A DNA stretch of 64,000 nucleotides from Euborellia annulipes (taxonomy: Eukaryota; Arthropoda; Insecta; Dermaptera; Anisolabididae). The position numbers and the translations under genes were made by a program. The DNA lies in contig JAKCPI010002671.1 in the NCBI GenBank assembly GCA_023213315.1, positions 62,001-126,000 on the forward strand. Direction: 5' to 3'. Positions within the stretch are counted from its first letter, which is position 1, and every line of letters starts with the position of its first letter. Below are positions 10,911 to 21,220 of this stretch, one piece after another. Below the pieces are notes generated by a model. The model was given only the letters and a program-made list of their open reading frames with translations. It searched no databases and had not been told where the DNA came from.

Positions 10911-11678
10911 GGGCCGGGTGCTTCATGTATGTGTAGTTAGTGGAGTCTCTGAAACCCTCTTCAGTTTTATTCTTATTGTAAAATATAAGACATCTCATCA
11001 TTTTATTGAAAAAAGATGTAGATATATTTGTTATTTTTATTTTTATTCAACTTCTTTTAAGAATAAAATGATGAGATGTTATATATTTTACAATATGTTA
11101 AAGGTTAGGGCCGCTTGCAGACATTTTGCTTTCAATTGGATAACCCAGCCCTTGAGTATATGTATATGAATATATGTTGAATTTTTAGCCCAGGTCTCTG
11201 TTAAGTTAGCGGTGACCCAAAGTTTTGTTTAAGATAGGTGAAACCCTGGCACCAGCATCCTAAATGAATATAAATAACAGAAACAATCTGCAATCTATTC
11301 TTTTTTTATTCTTATTCATTTTGTCAGTCAGGATTATATTTCTAGAATATATGGCAAGGTGATTATTTGAATATTTTATAATATCCAAATTGGAACTATA
11401 TTCGAGGGTGGGCAACTCCCTCTGGCGAGTCTAATATTCCCCTAACTTCAGTTAACGCATTGCAATTTTTAAATTTTGGTAAAAATAATTAATTAATTTT
11501 TAATTTATTAATATTTATTTAAATTGATTTCAAATTTTATGTTTAATAATTTGTATAAGTTATGTGTCTTTATTCACAAAACCTTTGATACTGAAGAGGG
11601 TTGTCCCCTGGAAGAGGGTTTCTGCATTACACACTAACTATAGGTCAACTAACTACCCATATATGAAGCACCCGGCCC
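10911..11678. mobile_element. PIF/Harbinger-like non-autonomous element
   Basis: Terminal inverted repeats GGGCCGGGTGCTTCATGTAT and ATATGAAGCACCCGGCCC extend inward through GTAGTTAGT and ACCCTCTTCAG. TTA precedes the left end (10908-10910) and TTA follows the right end (11679-11681). A 3-bp TWA duplication is typical of PIF/Harbinger, so the class call is inference from the ends. An internal inverted repeat (10975-11008 with 11062-11094) shares ACATCTCATCATTTTATT. No transposase remains. Confidence 0.65.
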
Positions 11679-11681
11679 TTA

Positions 11682-12110
11682 GTATCCCACGGGGAGGAGG
11701 GGGGCTAATTGAGAGCTAGAGATTAAAGGGCTGGGTTTCAGGGATTTATCCCCTTGCCCCCATCTTCTTAGTACTAAGCTTTTCTGCGTTACTAATGTAA
11801 TTTTATAAATTTTTACTGATTAATAATTAAAAGAAATATTAATGACAAAATTTTTTTTTTTTAAGATAGTAGGTAATAGATTTCAAATAAAAAAACTTTT
11901 TAACTTTAGTCGCATTCTTATTTATTTATTTAGAATTGAAACTTAGCGAGTTTCCAGAGTATAAATTCTTTATTTACAAACTTTCCTCAAACGCCAAACA
12001 ACAACAACAACAACAACAAAGTTTGACAAAGACCACTTAACGCAAATTATGAAATCATTTGTGAATCTTAGGAAAATTTATTATAGTTAAGAATTTTTTT
12101 TGACGCTAGA

Positions 12111-12146
<36 letters not shown>

Positions 12147-12543
12147 CCTTCCTTTGACAAACGTTTCGAGCCTAGACATTTGTTAAAAAAAGAGCGTGCG
12201 CGATAAGGAAATAAAAAACGAAGGGAGGAGATTCGATTATCTTAATGTACGATCAGTTTCAAAAGTATTGTCAGTCAAAATTTTTTTTTTTTTTAAGAAA
12301 AATGTCTGAAGAGAAGATATAAAATTTAATCTCTATTGACTTCTGGGAGGAAGAGGAATCTATTTCCGATTTTTATGATACGGCTTACTTATGCTCTTCG
12401 AGAGGCTTTAAGGGAGATGCCAACAGCTGATTATTGGCTTTATTTCGATATTTATTTAATACAATATTCTCCTTCAGTTATTTATTAGACAGACTTATTT
12501 ATTGAAGATTTAAAAATGAAATTTTTTAAAATATAATTTTAAC
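11682..12543. other. AT-rich spacer with (AAC)n and poly(A)
   Basis: An (AAC)n microsatellite lies at 12000-12018 and a poly(A) run at 12113-12142. A G-rich patch sits at 11690-11760. No gene. Confidence 0.4.
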
Positions 12544-12903
12544 CAGAGGTGTCATTTCAATTTCTTGGGGTAGAGGAGGGGAGGGCAAACTTTTTTTCTT
12601 AAAATTTACTTACAAGGAGGTATCACAATTTGACCAAGAGATATTTAATTTAATTTTTTATTTTTTTACAGTTTATATATCAGTAGAAATATTTTGAAAT
12701 ATTTTAGCATTGTAGTTGTGGCTGTTGAGTTGTATCAAGGAAGGGTTGCAGGAGCAGAGACTGGCTGCCAGTCTCTGCTCCTGCAACCCTTCCTTGATTG
12801 AAATATTTTATTTAAGAATAGTATAAAATTTAAAAAAGATCAGAGCCCTTGGGGGGGGGGGGTAAATGTCCTCCCTGCCTCTCCCTCCAAAATAACATCT
12901 CTG
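12544..12903. mobile_element. hAT-like MITE, family C
   Basis: The left end CAGAGGTGTCATTT and right end AACATCTCTG are inverted. Flanking 8-mers ATTTTAAC and ATTTGAAT agree at six of eight positions, as expected for an aged hAT duplication. The interior (TTCTTAAAATTTACTTACAA, CAGAGCCCTTGGGGGG) matches the reverse complement of 24082-24305. A 93-bp palindrome is inserted in it. Confidence 0.65.
12707..12799. mobile_element. Perfect-palindrome insertion with 11-bp target duplication
   Basis: The insertion is flanked by a perfect duplication GAAATATTTTA (12696-12706 and 12800-12810). Bases 12734-12798 form a 32-bp arm, one central T and an exactly complementary arm (outer end ATCAAGGAAGGGTTGC). 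A 27-bp non-palindromic lead (GCATTGTAGTTGTGGCTG...) precedes it. The related single-arm copy is at 9718-9783. Confidence 0.75.
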
Positions 12904-13161
12904 ATTTGAATGTCTATTATTTTTGACACCTTTAATCAATGTTGAACTAGAGATTTATGGATAGAATAGATTGTCTGATCTTTAGAGTAGTGCAAATCAT
13001 ATTCCCATCTGTATATAAAAGAGTAAAAAAAGTACTACTGGTCCCAGGGGGGTGCACGCCCCTCCTTCATCAATCAGCCAAAAAAATATTAATATATCTT
13101 ACAAAAGTTCTTTATTGCTAATTTGAATCTGAGACTAAAATAAATCATTCTTACTTCTATT
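12904..13161. other. Spacer between two hAT-like elements
   Basis: AT-rich apart from a G/C-run patch at 13030-13060 (CAGGGGGGTGCACGCCCC) that may be an eroded hAT end. No gene. Confidence 0.3.
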
Positions 13162-13682
13162 CAGAGTTGTCATTTTTTTTGGGGGTGCCCCCCACCCGGG
13201 CAGGAAAGTGCATTTGCTTCTCCCCTTCCCAAGAGTTATGATATATTTTAAATTTTTCACATTATTCTAAATAAAATATTTCAAAATATATCTATGGGTA
13301 TATATAAACTCTAAAAATTAAATAATTAATTAAATTAAATATGCGTGCTGACCTTCTATACCAAGGGTCGCGGGTTCGGATCCCAGGGCAGTCCGATGAT
13401 TTTATTTAAGCCATTTGGATACCAAATCGCTTAAATAAAAACGCCTGGACCCCCAATAGATATTATCATAAATAATGATTATCGTCAAAGTCTTATATGG
13501 CCTAAGTTGCCGAAAAGAATGTGTGTATATGTGGGTGTGAATGGGAAAAAAGTGGGAGTGTAAAAAAAAAATTAAATATATTTTAGCCAAATTTTGAGAT
13601 ACTTATTTGTAAGTAAATTTCAAGAAAAAAGTTTGCTTTCCCCCCCCCCCCCCCTCAAGCAAAAGTTGAAATGCCGCTACTG
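13162..13682. mobile_element. hAT-like MITE, family C, carrying a nested SINE A
   Basis: The left end CAGAGTTGTCATTTT and right end AAATGCCGCTACTG are imperfect inverted repeats. Flanking 8-mers CTTCTATT and CTTCCATC match at six of eight positions. Interior blocks ATTATTCTAAATAAAATAT and TTTGTAAGTAAATTT match 24082-24305. A SINE A splits it, so the hAT copy is older. Confidence 0.65.
13343..13568 (+). mobile_element. SINE A, 5'-truncated, nested in hAT MITE
   Basis: It starts inside the tRNA-like head at GCGTGCTGACC, keeps the B box GGGTTCGGATCCC, and runs through AGTCCGATGATTTTATTTAA, the GCCATTTGG palindrome, CCTGGACCCCCAATAGATAT and a GTGTGAATG tail. Flanks share AAATTAAATAT (13332-13342 and 13569-13579). 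This supports target-primed insertion with loss of the first part of the head. Confidence 0.8.
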
Positions 13683-14410
13683 CTTCCATCCTTCTTGAAT
13701 CCGTCTCTTCTGCACAAAAAAATTTCGCCCCCTCTCCTTAATAAAATAAAAGAGCCGACATTACAGCCAAAGGATGCAGAAATGAGTTAATTTATTATTG
13801 CTGAAAGTTAAATTAAGTAGCCTAACCTAAAAAAAAAATTGCACATGTGTAGTGAGTGCAGTTTGAAATTTTTTTTTTAATATATTAAAATTATTTTTTT
13901 TTTTACAAATTAAGTTAATAATAATTTTTTTTCTTTAGTCTGTAAAGAATAGGACGTGTTTAAACAAGACCTTGCATTGGTTGCAAACATCCCAAAACTC
14001 GACTTAACATTGGTTTCCTCTTACAATGGTTAATTAATGTCCAGAGGGAGACTAACTTCGGCCTATAGTGTTATTAAATTTAAGTTAATTTTCTCCTCGA
14101 GTTATATAACTAACTCATTTTATGTAACTTGGAAAGGGGATGAAATTAAATTCACAGGAACAAGATAAATATTATATATAGCTAGATATATATGATAATA
14201 AATGGAAGTTGTAATTTATTTAGTATTTATGACCACATATTATTTTAATACGTATTATTCACAGGATTTTTTTTATCTGTCATCTATTTACCGAGGTGAT
14301 TAAAAACAAACAATGACAGTTTTTAATTTCGCTTCTGTTTGATTTTTATTCCAAAGAATGCCTCTTTTTCTGCAAGTAAATGCATAAAAAATCTTAAATG
14401 CCTTTAGAAA
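13683..14410. other. AT-rich spacer
   Basis: No recognised element or gene. Several A/T homopolymers occur at 13827-13925. Confidence 0.4.
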
Positions 14411-14608
14411 AATTGCAGCAATATTGCAGCTCAAACAACAATATTGACACAATATTCCTTCAAGTTACAAAGAGGCCATAGGAATATTGCAGTAATATTG
14501 CTGCAATATTCCGTGAAAAGTTTAATACCCAGACAACTTGGAATATTGCACTGCAATATGGTCAATATGTGCAAGATTTGCAATATTCCAAGCTGTCTGG
14601 GTATTGAT
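14411..14608. mobile_element. MITE with iterated GCAATATTG motif
   Basis: Bases 14524-14606 form an inverted repeat whose ends read CCCAGACAACTTGGAATATT and AATATTCCAAGCTGTCTGGG, each flanked by TA. About ten copies of (T)GCAATATT or its complement are spread over 14411-14596. TA flanks suggest a TA-targeting transposon. No coding remains. Confidence 0.6.
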
Positions 14609-15118
14609 AGATTAAAACAATCTTTAGCAATGAAAGCCCAAGTCTTTGAAAAGTTCAATGATGAAATGCTGCAATGTACAATAAATAAAAAATTTAAATA
14701 AATAAATAATAATTTTATATTTTATTTTATTATGTGAATCCATTCCCAAAAAAAAAAAAAAATCTGAATAATAAGGCTCTTTAATAAATTTTCCAAATGT
14801 TAAATCTCTAACTAAAAATAATTTTGAATATCCGGATTTATTAGCATTGAATGTAAATTTCAAAAAAAAAAAAAAAAAAGAATCCTCAAGTCTGAGATCT
14901 TTTTTTTCATATACCAACTTATGATAATCAAATTCACTAAATTTAAAATTAAAATGTGAAATTGTTGCTTCCCTTGGGCCTGTTCTCTTAATAAACAAAC
15001 GTTGATGCCCTTTTTCACACTCCCTTAAACTCGAGTTTTTTTTTTTTTTTTTTTCTCTCTGAGACAAATTTCCGGTTAATAATAATAATAATTTTAACGG
15101 CAAGAAGAGGAGGGAAGG
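14609..15118. other. AT-rich spacer and putative intron start
   Basis: A 166-codon minus-strand frame spans this stretch but is dominated by Lys and Phe homopolymer runs from poly(A)/poly(T). I regard it as read-through past the candidate donor at 15125/15124. Confidence 0.4.
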
Positions 15119-15124
15119 ACTCAC

Positions 15125-15262
15125 TGTCTGTTTGTCTGGGATGAGAAACGGACGGACAGGACCAGAATTTCCTGGCGCCGGTGGGCGATAATCCGGTTTA
15201 TCGGTCGGATCCGGATTGGCTGCTGCTGCTGCTTTAGCATCCCAGCATCCCTCCTCGTTCCA
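15125..15262 (-). CDS. Candidate minus-strand exon, Pro/Ala-rich, ends at GTGAGT donor
   Basis: On the minus strand a 46-codon frame runs from just after a TGA (15265-15263) to 15125. There ACA is followed by GTGAGT, a strong donor in phase 0. Past an alanine run the residues are rich in Pro, Asp and Arg (NPDPTDKPDYRPPAPGNSG, then a PVRPFLIPDKQT end), unlike the low-complexity frames around it. There is no ATG in frame, so an acceptor is needed; a CT tract at 15290-15308 lies upstream on this strand. Another frame across the same bases is open for 39 codons, so coding is unproven. Confidence 0.3.
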
Positions 15263-15380
15263 TCATATACATACGTTTACGTATGGGGAGAGAGAGAGAG
15301 AGAGAGAGACGGAGTTGGGGTGGGGGCAAGCACTCATCAATAGGCATGCAGACACGTTAACACAAACACCCCTTATTATC
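15263..15380. promoter_or_regulatory. GAGA-tract island
   Basis: The GC-richer stretch includes the palindrome CATACGTTTACGTATG (15267-15282) and a (GA)n run at 15290-15308. It may be upstream regulatory DNA or the pyrimidine tract of an intron on the minus strand. Confidence 0.25.
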
Positions 15381-15880
15381 ACCTGAAAACGACCGCTATA
15401 TCTTGAGCCCTTTTGACGATTAATTCCACTCCTTACTCACTTAATTTATATTTATGCCAATGGTATGAGATTATAGTTGGTTATTTTAAAATTATTTAAA
15501 AGGGGCTCTGGGAAATTTTCGAAATTAATGTATTTAAAAAAAAAAAAATTAGTTGTATAGAACAGTATGAAGTAGACAAGTATCTAAACAAAATTAATAA
15601 CAATTCAATAACAAGAGAATAATTCGCAAACACAATTTTGCCAGATGAAATTTTTTTATCCCTAATGATAAAAAAATTCCTAAAAGAAGTTGTTCAAAAT
15701 AAAAACATAGAACAATTTTCATTATATGACTATTATTTTGTAATAATAATAGTTGAAGAAATGTCTTATTCATAGATCATATCTTGTTAATATGTAAATG
15801 GCAAACACGAACTACCCGAGCTAAGGCTGGTATTCTTTCCACCCAATTTATTAAGGTCCTCACTTTGGTCGTGTCTCTAA
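15381..15880. other. AT-rich spacer
   Basis: No element or gene recognised. Confidence 0.4.
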
Positions 15881-15881
15881 A

Positions 15882-16009
15882 ATTAAATTTTCCAAGTTGT
15901 TTCTTGATGGCTGGATATTATGATATGAGGATGTGGCATAAGGGCAGCAAAGGCGAAAAATAAAATAAAAATCTATTGCCACATCCTCATATTAAATTTT
16001 CCAATTTGT
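15882..16009. repeat. Small foldback unit between direct repeats
   Basis: ATTAAATTTTCCAA followed by one variable base and TTGT occurs at 15882-15900 and 15991-16009. Between them, ATATGAGGATGTGGCA (from about 15921) is inverted as TGCCACATCCTCATAT (ending about 15992). This may be a short mobile foldback with a long target duplication, or a local rearrangement. Confidence 0.4.
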
Positions 16010-16044
16010 ATATGGCCAAGATGGAAGAAGAATAGTCATGAAAA

Positions 16045-16372
16045 TATTCTACCTTAGTTTCGGCTTCGGCCAAAAACCAGCAGCCGAAACTTCGGCCTGC
16101 CCCGAAACCTGAGCTTGAAAAAATGAAATGAGACTCGTATACTAAAAAAAATAAGACGAATGATTTTCGCAACAAGAAAAAAAACATGGATTGATTTGAG
16201 TCACGAGGGAAAAATTTACTAACAAATAGATAAAAAAAAAAAGGTAAAATGATATGAATTTTGTATAGAAAATTTAAGAAAAAGTTTAAAACTTTTTGGT
16301 TTCGGTTTCGGCTGAAACCAAAATTGAAGCCTAATTCGGTTTCGGCTGAAAATCATGTTTCGGTCGGACCCT
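16045..16372. repeat. TTTCGGC-repeat MITE-like region
   Basis: Clusters of TTTCGGCTTCGGCC, CAGCCGAAACTTCGGCC and TTCGGTTTCGGCTGAA occur in both orientations. The right edge reads GGTCGGACCCTA. The pattern resembles MITEs with internal CGAAAC arrays, but I could not define a matching left end. Confidence 0.4.
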
Positions 16373-17280
16373 AATTCTTTAAAATAAGGCAAAAAAAGGA
16401 GCCTAAAAATTCTCACCCTGGAGCACTTAGATTTTAGAGAATTATTATTACTACCTCAAATAGTAATCAGTAAACTACCGAATAAGTAGAAATTATTACT
16501 TGAGAATCAGTTTATTATTTATATTAAATAGATTGATATAAATTAATTTGCAAAAATACTAATTAATAAAATTTAATATTCGTGGGAGAGGAAGTTATAA
16601 AAAAGAAATTACCGGTAACTATATTTTTTTTAATGTAGTTTTTTTAATCAATTTTCTCATTATAAAAATGTTATTTTACGATTATTTTAAAATAAATTAA
16701 GATAATAGTGAATGTGATAATTTTTTATTAAAGTAAATTTAATGATCTACGATACTGAATTATTAGTTTAATACTAATATATTTATTAAAAGATAATAAA
16801 TAAATATACGTATATATATAAAAAACAAACATTCTCCTTTGTTGAGGCGTTTATAAAAAAAAATCATTTAAAATGAAAATAAGAAATCTATCATCGAGAG
16901 AGAAAATTTTTTCTTAAAAGAATTTTTGATTAATTGCTACCGAGAAAAGCAATTAAATATCAGTAGAAATTTATAACATTGAATGCTCTATTCATAAAAT
17001 TCATTGGCTAGTTTTTTTGGTTGCCTAACTTCAGGAATTAAAATCTCTACGATTCTTATTGAAATAAGAACCATCTTCCGAATTTAATTGATATTATATT
17101 AATTTTTTCTTTCGAATTTTACTTGTTTTGTTAAAACTTTTTTAGCCAGGTGTCAGACAATTCTAAATTTTTCTTCACAAGAATGAGAAAAAAGATTTAA
17201 ACGTTATGGGCCCACTGGACTTTAAAAATTTCAAAAACGTATACAAAACCTCCCTAAGATTGAGATTATTGCTCTACTTG
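16373..17280. other. AT-rich spacer with family Z fragment
   Basis: Bases 16922-17035 contain TTTTTGATTAATTGCTACC and, inverted, GGTTGCCTAACTTCAGG, both shared with 29395-29790. No gene. Confidence 0.35.
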
Positions 17281-17660
17281 CACATATTTTGTCTGTATGT
17301 GTGTGTTATTTCATAACATGCTTTAGGGAATATAAAATTCAGAATATATCGTCCAAACGTGAGCAAATTGGGCGAATTTCTATGCGCAGTCAGAATCCTG
17401 CGGGATTAGAGAGGAAGGGTGGCCCCCTCTGGTGTATATATATGTATGTGGGAGAGGGGCAGCGCATGCGTGGTCCAATGTGGTCCCTCACATGCACATG
17501 ATTCGCCTATCGCGTCATTAATATGTGCTCGTGATCCGAGATAATTAGGTCAATTAACAAACAGAGAGGGAAGATAGCAACGAATTCCCGAAAAGAGCCA
17601 GATTACACACGCTGGCGACATAAAATAAACAGTATGATTTAATTAAAATTGACGCTGGGG
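17281..17660. other. Moderately complex unique stretch
   Basis: Balanced composition without any window repeat. The 70-codon plus frame at 17289 has no domain-like pattern. A G run lies at 17657-17668. Confidence 0.25.
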
Positions 17661-17939
17661 GGGGGGGGGTATCAAAATGGAAACAGATCCGATTCGAATT
17701 TCTTCTCATTTTTAGAATAATAATAATAAAAATCTACCTTTTTTTATTAATGAATATTTTTTCTCATATATGAATTGGAGAAAAATTTTAAATAGACTAA
17801 TATTTGATTATACTAAGTTGGTAAAAAAAAAAAAAAAAAAAAAAAAAACGGAATATAGATCAGGAAGATTTGGTAATTATGTTCTATAGAAATCCACAAT
17901 TTTCAAAGAATCTATTAGAAATTAAGTACACATCTAGTA
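17661..17939. other. AT-rich spacer
   Basis: Long poly(A) at 17824-17848. Nothing else. Confidence 0.4.
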
Positions 17940-18375
17940 CATGAAGTAGGGAGTAACGTAGTATATCTGAATCTCTGAAAGATTTTGGAAAATTATAGTC
18001 AAATTTCTTCAATATGGGAACACAAATCTACAAGTTGGCTTGGAAATGAGAGAAGCAGTTAGTAGCTCTAGCCATTTTTTCAGGTTTGGAAACAAGAAAT
18101 AGTCACTCGGCGTTAAATCCGGAGAATAGGGCGGATGAGGGAGCAATTCGTATCCCAATTCATGGATTTTTGCCATGGAGCATACGAAATTCAATTTTTC
18201 CATTTTCTTCTCAAATCACGAGGTAGACTGATATTAATGGATGTCAAACAAAAACTAAAAGACCCAGCTGGTTCAAATTTCGACAGGAGTCAGCTGATAG
18301 TTGCCTGCTGACAGGAGCAGTGCTGCCATTTCAGTTAAGAGGCGGGAAATTCAAAAAGTCTCGGACTTATTGACC
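17940..18375 (-). pseudogene. Mariner transposon, internally deleted
   Basis: Read on the minus strand, bases near 18203-18060 encode HELGYELLPHPPYSPDL followed by TPSDYFLFPNLKKWL. This is the C-terminal catalytic block of mariner transposases and includes the third acidic residue of D,D34D. Upstream, the 5' end (AAGTCCGAGACTTTTTGAAT, a mariner-like terminus, near 18362) is joined to this block after only about 160 bp. The N-terminal DNA-binding part and the first two catalytic aspartates are therefore missing. It cannot make active enzyme. The same deletion junction recurs at 53497-53703. Confidence 0.8.
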
Positions 18376-18699
18376 TGCCCACGTATCTCTCATTTTGTTT
18401 AGTCCGGTTTGAAACTTTCCTTTAAAAATTTCTTTACTTGAAAAACAAAAATAACTAAAAGATTTTACTTAAAAAAGAAAATGCTAAAAGAATTTTGTTT
18501 GAAACCAATTGTCCTGGATTAGTTTGGTTTTAAATAGTCCGGTAAATCGGTGGACCGGAGAGGAATGTGGAGTAACTCTCAATTAATTTAGTGGAAAATA
18601 AGAATGACAAGAGACAATAAAATACTTTATTTTTACTATTACCTACTATTTTGTTCAACATGAAATAATATTTCTTTGCCATTATTTTTTAATTTATTT
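18376..18699. other. AT-rich spacer
   Basis: No recognisable element. A weak pair of GTCCGG strings lies at 18400-18550. Confidence 0.35.
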
Positions 18700-19045
18700 T
18701 TTGTTTTGTCTAAAATGCCGATTAGTATTCTGTCCCTTTGAGGTCCCTGCGTCCGATGTGCTTCCAATCGGCCCTTCAAGCCGTTTGTTGCATATGGATC
18801 AGGGAAGGACACAAGCCCTTTGTCCTCTTCTCTCTCTCTCTCTCGGACTTGCTTATATTAGCCGCATTTTTTCCCCCGGACTGGCATGCCATAATCGAAA
18901 ACGAAAATTCCCTATTGAATTGCAAAATAATGCGCGGGTTGCGGCAAAAAACTCCGACGTGACGTGATATGAATGTCGTCTGGAATTTATTCCAGACTCC
19001 GTCTCCGGATTATTAATATCGGATAGATAGACGAAATCTTACGAG
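18700..19045. promoter_or_regulatory. GC-richer unique island with CT tract
   Basis: A non-repetitive island with a (CT)n tract at 18829-18844. It is open in two plus frames (88 and 74 codons from 18701 and 18738), neither with recognisable motifs. Palindromic GGAATTTATTCC lies near 18981. It resembles the other islands and is a regulatory candidate by composition only. Confidence 0.2.
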
Positions 19046-19530
19046 CTGACCACCAAAAAAAAAAAAAAAAAAGAAGAAGGAAGAGAAGATTAAGCCTTTG
19101 ATTCATCCCTGGATTGTGTAATAAAATTTTATAGGCCAATTAAAAAAAAAAAAGAAAAAACTTTCTCTAGTGTGTGTTTGTTTGTTTGTGTGGACTTTGA
19201 AGATTTTTAAGTTTATATACAAACCAGTCATTGATTTGAAATAGTATATCACTTGTAATAATCATCTAACATTGTGAAACAAATTAAAAATTTTAATTGA
19301 AATAAAGAAAAAAAAAAAAAAATTTTAATTAAAAAAAAGTACTAATGTATAAATACAAATTCCTTAATACCTACGTTTTAAAATTTATAATCTGATCATC
19401 TAGTCAATGTCACTTTAAGAAATCATAGGAATTTTATTTATTTTTTTTTTCAAAAATACTGTACACTTCTTCCGACTAAAGTGAACTGTATATATTTTTA
19501 ATATACCATGGTATGTAAATTATATATCAT
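19046..19530. other. AT-rich spacer
   Basis: Multiple poly(A) runs and a GTTTGTTTGTTTG repeat near 19172-19190. No gene. Confidence 0.4.
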
Positions 19531-19933
19531 TTGTAAAGCCCGCCGAAGGCTAGGGCTACGCCCCCTGGGCCCTCTTGCGAGCAAATGCATCAAATGTATT
19601 CTTGCTCACTGTTTGGAAATTTTACAATTGCTCGCCGAAGGCGTTTCAAATTTCCCTCTCTGACTTAAATTTTAAATTTCCCTCCCCGCTCCACTTCCTG
19701 TAACTCTAGCCAATTAGCGCCCTGATATGCACTTACACACAGGGACAGGGAGTCTGCCGCTAACGCTTTATATCATAGTTTGATGATTTTCATTGAGATG
19801 TCATTTGGGTTGCCTACGTTCCAGTAAACAAACTCGTACTAATTTATACCAAGGTGTCTTTTTACCACTTTCATGTTTCGAATGCCGAACCCTCAGTCTC
19901 CAAAGTCAGTTATTGAGAGAGAAACCTTTTTCC
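19531..19933. other. Mixed-composition stretch with GCCGAAGGC repeats
   Basis: CGCCGAAGGC occurs twice (about 19541 and 19634), with GC-richer sequence between. It may be part of an unrecognised repeat. No coding pattern. Confidence 0.3.
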
Positions 19934-20034
19934 CTGCCCCTGGGTCCTAGCACAGTGGTAAAGTTTCTGTCTCCTGTGCTAGGGGTCAAGGGATCGTCTA
20001 AATGGCCTTCGATGCCGAAATAAATTTAAAAAAA
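19934..20034 (+). mobile_element. SINE B, internally deleted, with 12-bp target duplication
   Basis: Perfect duplication AAACCTTTTTCC flanks it (19922-19933 and 20035-20046). The head TCCTAGCACAGTGGTAAAGT is followed by TGTGCTAGGGGTCAAGGGAT and then directly by CGTCTAAATGGCCTTCGATG and a poly(A) tail. The middle body seen at 7563-7742 is absent, and the perfect duplication indicates a recent insertion. Confidence 0.85.
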
Positions 20035-20046
20035 AAACCTTTTTCC

Positions 20047-21220
20047 TTCATTTTAATTTTTTTTTTTTTAATCTACTTTAAAAAAAACCCCGGTCCCCTC
20101 CAAAAACTATTTAATATTTGGTGTCAATGCACCTGAAAAGTCTGGTTATAATTCATATTGAAATCAATTATACATATATAAAATGATAATAAAATAAAAA
20201 AAAAAGAATTCTCTTCCGGTTAAACAACTTTAGTGAACTCGTATCGATAGAAATTGAATAATATAACATTTTTTATAACTTGATTTTATTTTATTATCCA
20301 ATTGGATAAACTCTCTCACAACACAAACAGAGAAATAACTCAAAAGTATCTCGTTTTCACTTTATTAAATAAAAAAAAAAATAAAAATAAAAATCTAGTT
20401 TTGAGGAATTTTTTCTTCAATCCAGGTGAATTGATTATCATAATCGTTCCATTTTAATTCTATTACAAAAATCGTTAAATTTTGCGTATATCCCCAGCCT
20501 ATTTTTGTTTTCCCCTGCTGAATATTTATTTTCTGTTAATCCAACTAACTTTAATTCTATTTCCGCCCAATTAATTAATTTACAGTAATCCAAGTCGAGA
20601 ATGTCGATGATGGGAGTTGAGAGGCACTCTCAGTAATGGCTCATTTAGAGGAGTAATGAGGAGGATACTTCAAGGGGAAAACATTTAACAATAGCTTCTA
20701 GTGATCCCGCCTGTTAAAAGACTGGCATTTAGAAAAGCTCAAATTTGCAGTTTCATTCATAGTATAATAACGAAATTACTACCAGTGGTAAATAAAATTT
20801 TTCTACTTTTAAAGTGAAGAAGAGAAAAAAATATTTTTATTTTTAAAATAGGTAATTTTTAAGCCTTAAAATTTAAGGTGATGCTCAGAAAGTTCTATTC
20901 ATGCAGCGTTTCCTAATTCTGAGAGCAGAGTTACGAAATGATGCATTCCCTCCACTCAGTACGCCCTCCAATAATTACCATGTGGGTAGAAAAAAAGATT
21001 CAAGAATAATGATCCGTACAGAATTGTCAGATTCAATAGGAAAGAAATAAAATCCAGAAAAAATCAAAATACGCCTGCAAGATAGACAACCGTTCATCTT
21101 TGTAGGCGCCAATAATAAAAGGCCTATAAAATTTTATTGCTTTGTGAAAAAATTTCTAATAGATAAAAAAAGTGATAAATAAATTGGATTATACGTAGTA
21201 CAATAATTTACTAAAATGAA
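20047..21220. other. AT-rich spacer with two more complex patches
   Basis: Patches at 20580-20720 and 20875-21115 are less repetitive. The first follows an acceptor-like TTAATTTACAG, but all three frames stop early. The second includes a short hairpin GCCTGCAAGAT...ATCTTTGTAGGC (about 21076-21106). Neither supports a gene. Confidence 0.3.

Noticed and set aside
14624..15124. 166-codon minus-strand open frame
   Set aside because: It is dominated by Lys and Phe runs from poly(A)/poly(T) tracts and begins at a GTG that is part of a donor-like GTGAGT. Only the segment upstream of the donor is kept as an exon candidate.
20580..20630. Exon after TTAATTTACAG
   Set aside because: All three frames meet stop codons within about 50 bases and no good donor follows.
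21074..21110. microRNA-like hairpin
   Set aside because: The stem is only about 11 bp, too short for a typical animal precursor.
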